From contig CM062289.1 of NCBI GenBank assembly GCA_031216915.1, forward strand, positions 441,759,587-441,823,586: a DNA stretch of 64,000 nt. The letters are read 5' to 3'. The stretch comes from Pictodentalium vernedei. Lineage: Eukaryota > Mollusca > Scaphopoda > Dentaliida > Dentaliidae. The notes beneath the pieces are model-generated. The model was not told the DNA's origin. It worked only from the letters and a program-made list of their open reading frames with translations, and made no database searches. Numbering within the stretch: position 1 is the first letter of the stretch; each line of letters starts with the position of its first letter. Positions 58,022-64,000 of the stretch are shown here, in pieces. The translations under genes and the position numbers were made by a program.

Positions 58022-58503
58022 TAAGAAGAAACAAAGAAAAAACACTATTTTGGCTTACCCGTGGTTACTTAGAAAATGTGATCGACATATTTCTGTATTC
58101 CCAAGGACAGCTCAACCACCAATTAAGTTATTTAGTACAAGACCGTGCAGTGTCCGTAAACAATTGCGTTTCCCTATAATTATAATGGCAAGAGGTAATA
58201 TTGATTTCTTGCGTAAAGAATACACTTTGAGTAGTTCAGTGGTGGGGTTACCCTTCCACCTTAAGATGAAAGGCATACATTTGTTTCGTCGCCTAACAAT
58301 GAACTGAGTGGCACTAGCACTACATTGTTACAGGCCATATAGTGTAAAGACGAGTGCGGTAGTCAATTCTAATTTTATAGTTCTTTATAACATTTAGTGT
58401 TCCTTTTCATCTCCTAACGTTTAAATTGCATGGAGATCGAATGTTCAATGATACTCTTTTGTTCTTACACTGATATACACCTTTGCTGAGCGCTATAAAT
58501 TGT
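58022..58503. other. No recognised gene or element
   Basis: The open frame at 58050-58307 is unrecognised; it could be LINE 3-prime debris, but no motif supports this. Confidence 0.35.
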
Positions 58504-58566
58504 CGGCTTAGTGCTAGAATGTTCTATGTCCCATAGGGGACATAGAACATTCTAGCACTCAGGCGA
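58504..58566. repeat. Perfect hairpin, T69-like size
   Basis: GTGCTAGAATGTTCTATGTC faces its complement around CCATAGG; the right border CAGGCGACG resembles T69 ends. Confidence 0.75.
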
Positions 58567-59369
58567 CGAAATGTCAATGTGCGCTGATAATCATTTAGAA
58601 GTTTCATGATTGATTCGAACCTATTTACCACGATTGAAATTGGTGTAATTATTGCGCGGACAGGAATCAACGATCATTGTTGATTTTTTTCTTGTATTCC
58701 ATTGTGTTCTGTCGTAAGATTCGATTCGTTGTACCCAAATGAACCTTGAACCCTATAACAGGGACAAAGCCTTCCAGCTTACGAGTCATTAAGAACATCA
58801 ATCATTAGTAGAGTAACCAAGCATTAACAGAACTGAAGGGTTCTTAAAGTGACGGCGAAGGGACAAAAATTGCCGGTGATTCGGCTTGTGAGTAGTGATA
58901 TATTGCATGAACCAAAGTTATATCAGTTTCAACTCTTTCAGCCTGAGGTTGAAACATTTAAGAATTCTTAGAAATTTATTCGTGTGTAAATATATACGCA
59001 CAGAACGTAGAGAGTGTATTATCACTAAATCATCCGTAGTCTGGAGATTCCTCCCAAGCAATTGCAAATTTGTTGCAAAGCATAACAAGCACAAGAAAAG
59101 TTCCAGCTAATGGGTCTTCGAGTTGAACCCAGAGGTCCATTGACTGAAAACATTGCTTGTGTTTTTTGTCCATATGTACAAAATTCGCCAGTGATACTTT
59201 GAGTGATAACTCCACTCCACGGGTGATATAGTTACAATCCACTCTCCACATGCTGAGTAGTTGTCATAACCCCCCATCCCCAACAGGCCGAATCAAGTTG
59301 CATTATATGTCAGACGGGGTTTTATTACACGTCTGTTCTATGAAATGCCATCAACACCAACACTAAACT
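58567..59369. other. No recognised gene or element
   Basis: No supported coding or repeat content. Confidence 0.4.
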
Positions 59370-59580
59370 ACGCGGAAAATGAAAATCCGTTCCACACATA
59401 TGTGCTGAACGGAAATCGTTGACGGACTATTTTAATTAAAAAGCGAAATTTCACTGGAATTTTCAACAAATCGTGCCCGTAATTACAATATGAATCGCTG
59501 GCGATAGCTACAGACCGTCCCCTGAGTTCCAATGTGTTCTGTATAGGCAAATAGAGCACATTGCAATTCAGAGGACGAAA
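59370..59580. mobile_element. T69 palindrome with conserved flank, copy 2
   Basis: Reverse orientation of 24780-24990. GAACGGAAATCGTTGA, GAAATTTCACTG and GAATCGCTG blocks are followed by the palindrome 59516-59577 (CGTCCCCTGAGTTCCAATGT and complement). Confidence 0.72.
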
Positions 59581-59694
59581 CAGTATCACGAGTTCCCCTC
59601 GCAAATTTGGTTGGCGATAAAATGTACTCTTTTTGTTGACAGTTGTCAAAAGTAATGATTTGCTGAGTGTCCTTTTGATGGTTGTTTTTATAGA

Positions 59695-59872
59695 CGTAAA
59701 GGCGTGTAATACACATAGAACAACACGCGTGTGTGAATAGGTTAATCAATATGGCACTTGTGCCGTCGTGGAAGGATAAAACTCGAGGCTTACGGCCTCT
59801 CGTTCTATCCTTTCACGCTGGCACTCGCAGCATATCGATTAACCCATTCACGTGCGTTTGTTGTGCTGTGTA
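59695..59872. repeat. Foldback hairpin, about 80-bp arms
   Basis: ACACATAGAACAACACGCGT..GGTTAATCAATATGG faces the complement at 59835-59868. Inner arms GAAGGATAAAACTCGAGG and CCTCTCGTTCTATCC. Mismatches are scattered. Confidence 0.8.
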
Positions 59873-59986
59873 TATAGTTGAAAAACTGAAGCCCTGTTGA
59901 AAACTGACCCGTGGAAAAATAAATACATGTAATTGTCATGACCAAATTGGTCATGCTGAGACCTCAATAGCCCGGTTCGGGTACTA

Positions 59987-60519
59987 CACACTAAAAACTA
60001 AAGTGTTAAAACTGACACTTTCACTCGATGATGTAATGATATCTATCAGCAACTGTATTCATGAACACTAAAAACAAAAGTGTTAAAACTGACACTTTCA
60101 AGTTGTTAAACCCATTCTAACTCTTAGGGTTTGATTTTAACACTCAAAGTGCAATGCTTCAAGCACTTAGACATTACAATCGTCAGACATCTGAAACTTG
60201 AATGGATGGCACTTCCCATGTGTCTAGCATTGGTGGTTCTTCCAGAATCATCCATAATTTGATTTGCGCTTGGTGGGTACATAATTAAAAGGACACAACG
60301 CAGATGACGCGGATCAGGTTCGAGAGTTCGAGCCAGATCCGCGTCATCTGCGTTGTTTCCTTTTAAGTGTCGCGACATTACACTTGTCAAGTGGTATTAT
60401 TGTAACACCTGTCAAGTTCTGGGATATCTACACTTGAACAAAGTGCTAGTTCAGCACTTAGTAAGTGTTAAATACAGCACTTCAAGTTTAGTTTTTAACA
60501 CTTTAGTTTTTAGCGTGTG
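59987..60519 (-). mobile_element. J foldback, copy 2, with extra end and captured LINE-Z sequence
   Basis: The main copy, 60066-60519, is the reverse complement of J copy 1 with few changes. Left of it lie 42 bp (60022-60063) matching LINE-Z 43836-43877 in reverse complement with one mismatch, then another J end (59987-60021, CACACTAAAAACTAAAGTGT). The LINE piece is exactly what borders J copy 1. Order on the minus strand: J body, J right end, LINE piece, second J right end. Confidence 0.82.
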
Positions 60520-62469
60520 CAGACCAGCTGTGTGTGTAACAAACGTATCAAATCTAGACTCGTGAAAAAACACGTGATTACCAGCTGAAGCGAATCGATG
60601 CCTGAGACTCCAATCCGTGCGAAATGTCCCTACTGAAGTTTGTTTTTTTAGGGGATTTTTTTCTGGGGGGGTGGGGGTAGGGTGGCTTGGGTCACAACCC
60701 CCCCCCCCCCCCTCCCTTAGCGATGCTTATTCCTTCTGATGAGGTAGCCACTGTACAGAAGAAACCACGGACAACAAAACACAATGGTACATTAATAAAC
60801 TAAAGATATTCAGTTCATTCTGATTGGTATTTGCATATTCAAGTCCGCAGAAGTTCGGTGATTTTCAGATGGTGGTCTCGTGTTCAGTTTTTCAATTTGG
60901 TGTGTACTGCTTTGAGAAATGTATTTTTTCTGTAGAAGGTACCGTGTATGTATATATATTTGCGTATGTATGCCTGCCGGTATAAGTATATCTGTTGGTA
61001 TGCCCATGTGCTCATGGGTTTGATCAGACAAGATCAATTTGACACACATACTGGTGCACCCTGTCGCAGAACAGATCTCTTGTCAGAAAGCCGTCAGAGC
61101 GATATCCCATTATGCAGTCCTCTCCCGCATTGTTTCTTGGGTTGCCTGTGGCCCATGACGACCAGATTACATTTCCTTTCCATGTTTGAAATATGTCGTG
61201 GTTTCCAACATCGAATCCATCAAACCATGATTATCCTGGAAACAAAATCGAGTAGAAAACTTCAGTCCATTTAAACTCACACCGACATTCTGTTGGCGAT
61301 ACTACATTCATTCTAGGGATTGCTTTCCTGAATATGGAGGTTCGAGACAACTTTGTAATCTATTTATCCGGGATAACGCGCCGACATTTCTGTGAAACGA
61401 AATCGAATGCAGTTTACACCTGCATTATGCAGGAGTACACATGCGTGTTGTTCCACGTAAGAGCCCTGGATGAAATCCAAATGCAAAAATCTCAAAAGAG
61501 CCTGAAGTCTTGCGAAATGCAAAAGATGAAAAACTGGCCAAGGTAAGATTATACCAATTCTTCCTGCCATCTTAGTTTCTATGGTAACACGCGGTTGGTA
61601 TAGGGCCCAAAGGATCGAGTGACATCGAGTGACAGTGTCATGTGTCGGGGGCATGTTTAATGGTATATAAGTAATTCTATTGACAGGAAACAACCCGGGA
61701 TTTCCCGAAAACGACTTATTTTGCCCATCTTCACAGCACATAACTCTAATTGGTTTAAAATAGTGGAGGGTGCCGGTCCATTCAATGGAAGTATGTTGAA
61801 TTACCAGAAACTACCTGTTTATCTGGTTAGGATGCTTCCAGAATCCTCTTTTTTCATGTATGTCGATCATTTCCTACCTTTCCTCACCCTAACATTCAAT
61901 CGAGTTCCAGCTGTCTTCCCTCCCAACCATGCAGGCTTCGTTTTTCGGCGGGATCCAGTTCGAATAATATTTCTGCAAAATGAAACTACTGGAATCCAAG
62001 TAGATTCCCATTGTTCAAATGTAAACTGTGTTTTTGTTTGGTTTCGCATTGGTGTTTTCTGGGCCTGTTGAGTAGAGTTTACGAAATCTTCAAAATTGCT
62101 TCAAATTTGCGTTTCGGAATTTCATTCGGTGAATATATCATTGATAAATTATACATGTTATTCATACCATGATGTTGTGATGGGCTGTAGTATGAGAGTT
62201 GGACTAATCAAACTGCGTAGTTCAGTCACGTGTCAAATAAGGCGTGACCCAGAATTCCCTATGTGGTATTCTGGCGACCCGATTGAACAGTGATATGATT
62301 ATTTTATCACGTGACACCAACACTAAATATCAACATTTGTACCAGGAATACTGAAAAAATAAATGTTACGTTGATATTTAAAATGTTGCAGATTGCGAAT
62401 GGAATTTGCCTAAGTAAAAAGGGTTGTCTTACAATCAACATGTATTTTGTCTGTATTAACTCCGCAACT
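60520..62469. other. Long stretch without recognised genes
   Basis: G- and C-runs lie at about 60667-60680 and 60697-60713. A plus frame at 61334-61546 ends in AAG/GTAAGATT, an acceptable splice donor, and another at 61721-62071 is open for 116 codons. Neither resembles a known protein. Confidence 0.4.
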
Positions 62470-63165
62470 GCCGTGCATTTTTTAAGAAGATAAAACATTT
62501 TTTACAACTTTTTGGAGTTCCTTATCATTCTAAGACATGTTTTACTCACAATTAGCCCAAAACACCGATACCTACTGACAAAAATCATCACTTTTAACTC
62601 TTTTTATCCTTTGTTAACTTTATTCTCCAAACAATTTCAACAACAAAACCTGCGGTAAACAGGTACGCGATTCTTTGGTTTTTTCCGCTATCGTATACAC
62701 TTCATTTGATCTGAGTGTATGAGGGAGTAATTACAATGGTAGAACGAATTAGGGTCAGTTTGGGATGGATACAGGTTAGCTAACCCGGACCCATCCTAAA
62801 CTGACCCTAGTACGCAAGCAAGGCAATGATTAGAATACGGCTACCAGTACATTAGGGCCAGTTTAGGGGGGGGGGGGGCACGGGTTAGATAACCCGTACC
62901 CATCCTAAACTGATCCTAGGATGCAAAGAAGGTAATGATTGCTCCCCTGTGACGTCACAACGAAACATCCTCAACTCCATTTCAGAACGCAATCAGAAAT
63001 TCATTTCTTTCAAAATCCCGTCTCAGAGAAAAGGGCTGTTAAAAGTGATGATTTTTGTGAGTGGGTATCGGTGTTTTGGGCTAATTTTGTGTAAAACATG
63101 TTTTAGAATGATAAGAAACTCAAAAAAGTTGTGAAATTTGTTTTATCTTCTTAAAAAATGCGCGG
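62470..63165. mobile_element. Long inverted-repeat element with inner hairpins
   Basis: About 130-bp inverted ends (GCATTTTTTAAGAAGATAAA.. at 62476 and complement to 63165). They enclose about 430 bp containing two successive related hairpins at 62752-62811 and 62843-62920 (AGGGTCAGTTT..AAACTGACCCT). No coding content; target duplication is not resolved. Confidence 0.75.
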
Positions 63166-63367
63166 TCCTCTATTCTTGGCCTTTACCGGTCAATGTTCAA
63201 ATATTTGGCACATTGGGCTGAACCATGGTCAGACCAGTATATTTGAGTCTTCTCAAACTATTGGATTCTGGTGGCTTACCGTTTAACACTTACGCTGCCG
63301 CGAGCGACTATTGTCACCTATTTTATGATGATTATCTGTACGTTCTGGCATGCGCAGATCAAACCTA
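63166..63367. other. No recognised gene or element
   Basis: Nothing supported. Confidence 0.35.
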
Positions 63368-63428
63368 CCATCTGGTTAATTGTTGGAAAGGGCTCAGAGA
63401 GCCCTTTCCAACAATTAATCAGATGATA
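63368..63428. repeat. Short hairpin
   Basis: ATCTGGTTAATTGTTGGAAA faces its complement around GGGCTCAGAGAGCCC. Confidence 0.85.
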
Positions 63429-63600
63429 GAGTTTCAAGTATGTCATAAATCTTATTAAAGTTCCTCGCATACAGGCGTACATAGAGGTCCTCCATATTTG
63501 GCTAAAGTGGGCGTGGCAGTAAAAGGGTTAAGAAATTTGCGGTCTTATTCTATGGTTCGAAATGGGCAATAAACAAAAATTCACCCTTTGCTTCACATAC

Positions 63601-63974
63601 GGTTCTCGTCAGATCACCGAAGTTAAGCAACGTCGAGCTCGGTTAATCCTCGAATGGGTGACCGTCTGAGTGATCGAACACCCGCGTTGTGCCCTTGGGC
63701 AAGGCACTTAACCCCGATTGTCCACATGGGGGCACGATGACGCCGTGTACTAAGGCGTACTGCACGTCGATGGTGCGCATGTCTTCAACCAATCTAACCC
63801 TGCCTGTACTGCAGTGCGGAGTTACGATGTTGGGGAGCTGACAGCTGCTCGTCGTTGCTCGGTGGTTCACTCCGGGTACTCCGGCTTCCTCCACCCGTTA
63901 AAACTATCCCGGTCATGATTAGCCATTGTGCATAAATATGTGACTTTAAACATCAATAAATAAATAAATATTTA
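63601..63974 (+). mobile_element. SINE-5S with 13-bp target duplication
   Basis: The plus-strand head GGTTCTCGTCAGATCACCGA, AGTTAAGCAACG and GAATGGGTGACCGTCTG is 5S rRNA-like. Then come GCCCTTGGGCAAGGCACTTA, GTACTGCACGTCGATGG, CCGGGTACTCCGGCTTCC and a (AATA)n tail. TTGCTTCACATAC occurs at 63588-63600 and 63975-63987. Confidence 0.9.
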
Positions 63975-64000
63975 TTGCTTCACATACAGATCCGAGAGAG

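Noticed and set aside
61364..62071. Two overlapping frames of 116-125 codons on opposite strands
   Set aside because: No recognisable domain, no splice or start support, overlapping opposite frames.
63601..63670. 5S rRNA gene
   Set aside because: Only the internal promoter half is 5S-like and it runs directly into the SINE body.

Overview
The window reads as nuclear DNA of an animal, probably a marine invertebrate. It has spliced coding exons with GT/AG borders, tRNA- and 5S-rRNA-headed SINEs, non-LTR retrotransposon (LINE) remains, and Tc1, pogo, hAT, MULE and piggyBac-type DNA transposon debris. No bacterial gene organisation is present. The species cannot be fixed from the sequence.

One host gene is supported: a plus-strand CD225/dispanin (IFITM-superfamily) gene. 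Three exons are visible at 22120-22244, 35862-36014 and 46868-47017. They are joined by introns of about 13.6 and 10.9 kb and give 141 codons ending in a stop. The first coding exon lies upstream and was not found. The introns and both flanks consist largely of mobile DNA.

Names used below. pb-A and pb-B: ~250-bp foldback elements with TTAA borders and piggyBac-like ends. hAT-F1 and hAT-F2: 530-585-bp foldback elements with 8-bp target duplications. T69: a 69-bp palindrome. J: a ~457-bp foldback. K: a 229-bp foldback. L, M, P: longer non-coding repeats. D, F, G: hairpin families. R340 and R417: tandem repeats. LINE-W, X, Y, Z: decayed LINE copies. SINE-t and SINE-5S: one SINE body with a tRNA-like or a 5S-like head.

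Layout: 0-5 kb holds M, L and pb-A copies. 5-12.1 kb is R340/R417 repeat territory with an inserted ORF1-like retro-segment and a SINE. 12.5-15.8 kb has M and the best LINE-W copy (minus). 16-21.9 kb has hairpins and LINE-X, which contains T69, which contains hAT-F1. 22.1 kb is the first visible dispanin exon. 22.4-35.8 kb (intron) has hAT-F2, a MULE transposase remnant, pb-A copies, LINE-Y with a pogo-like insertion, a Tc1 deletion derivative and hAT-F1 copies. 36-46.8 kb (intron) has microsatellites and LINE-Z, split by a Tc1, pb-A and J. 47-64 kb has P repeats, SINEs, pb-A copies, the second J copy and further hairpins.

The main result is an unusually dense set of palindromic elements whose transposition can be read directly. 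Five filled hAT-type sites have perfect 8-bp duplications. Three pb-A insertions can be compared with empty sites in the same window, and several insertions sit in LINE reading frames that rejoin across them. A J copy carries a 42-bp piece of LINE sequence matching the flank of the other J copy.
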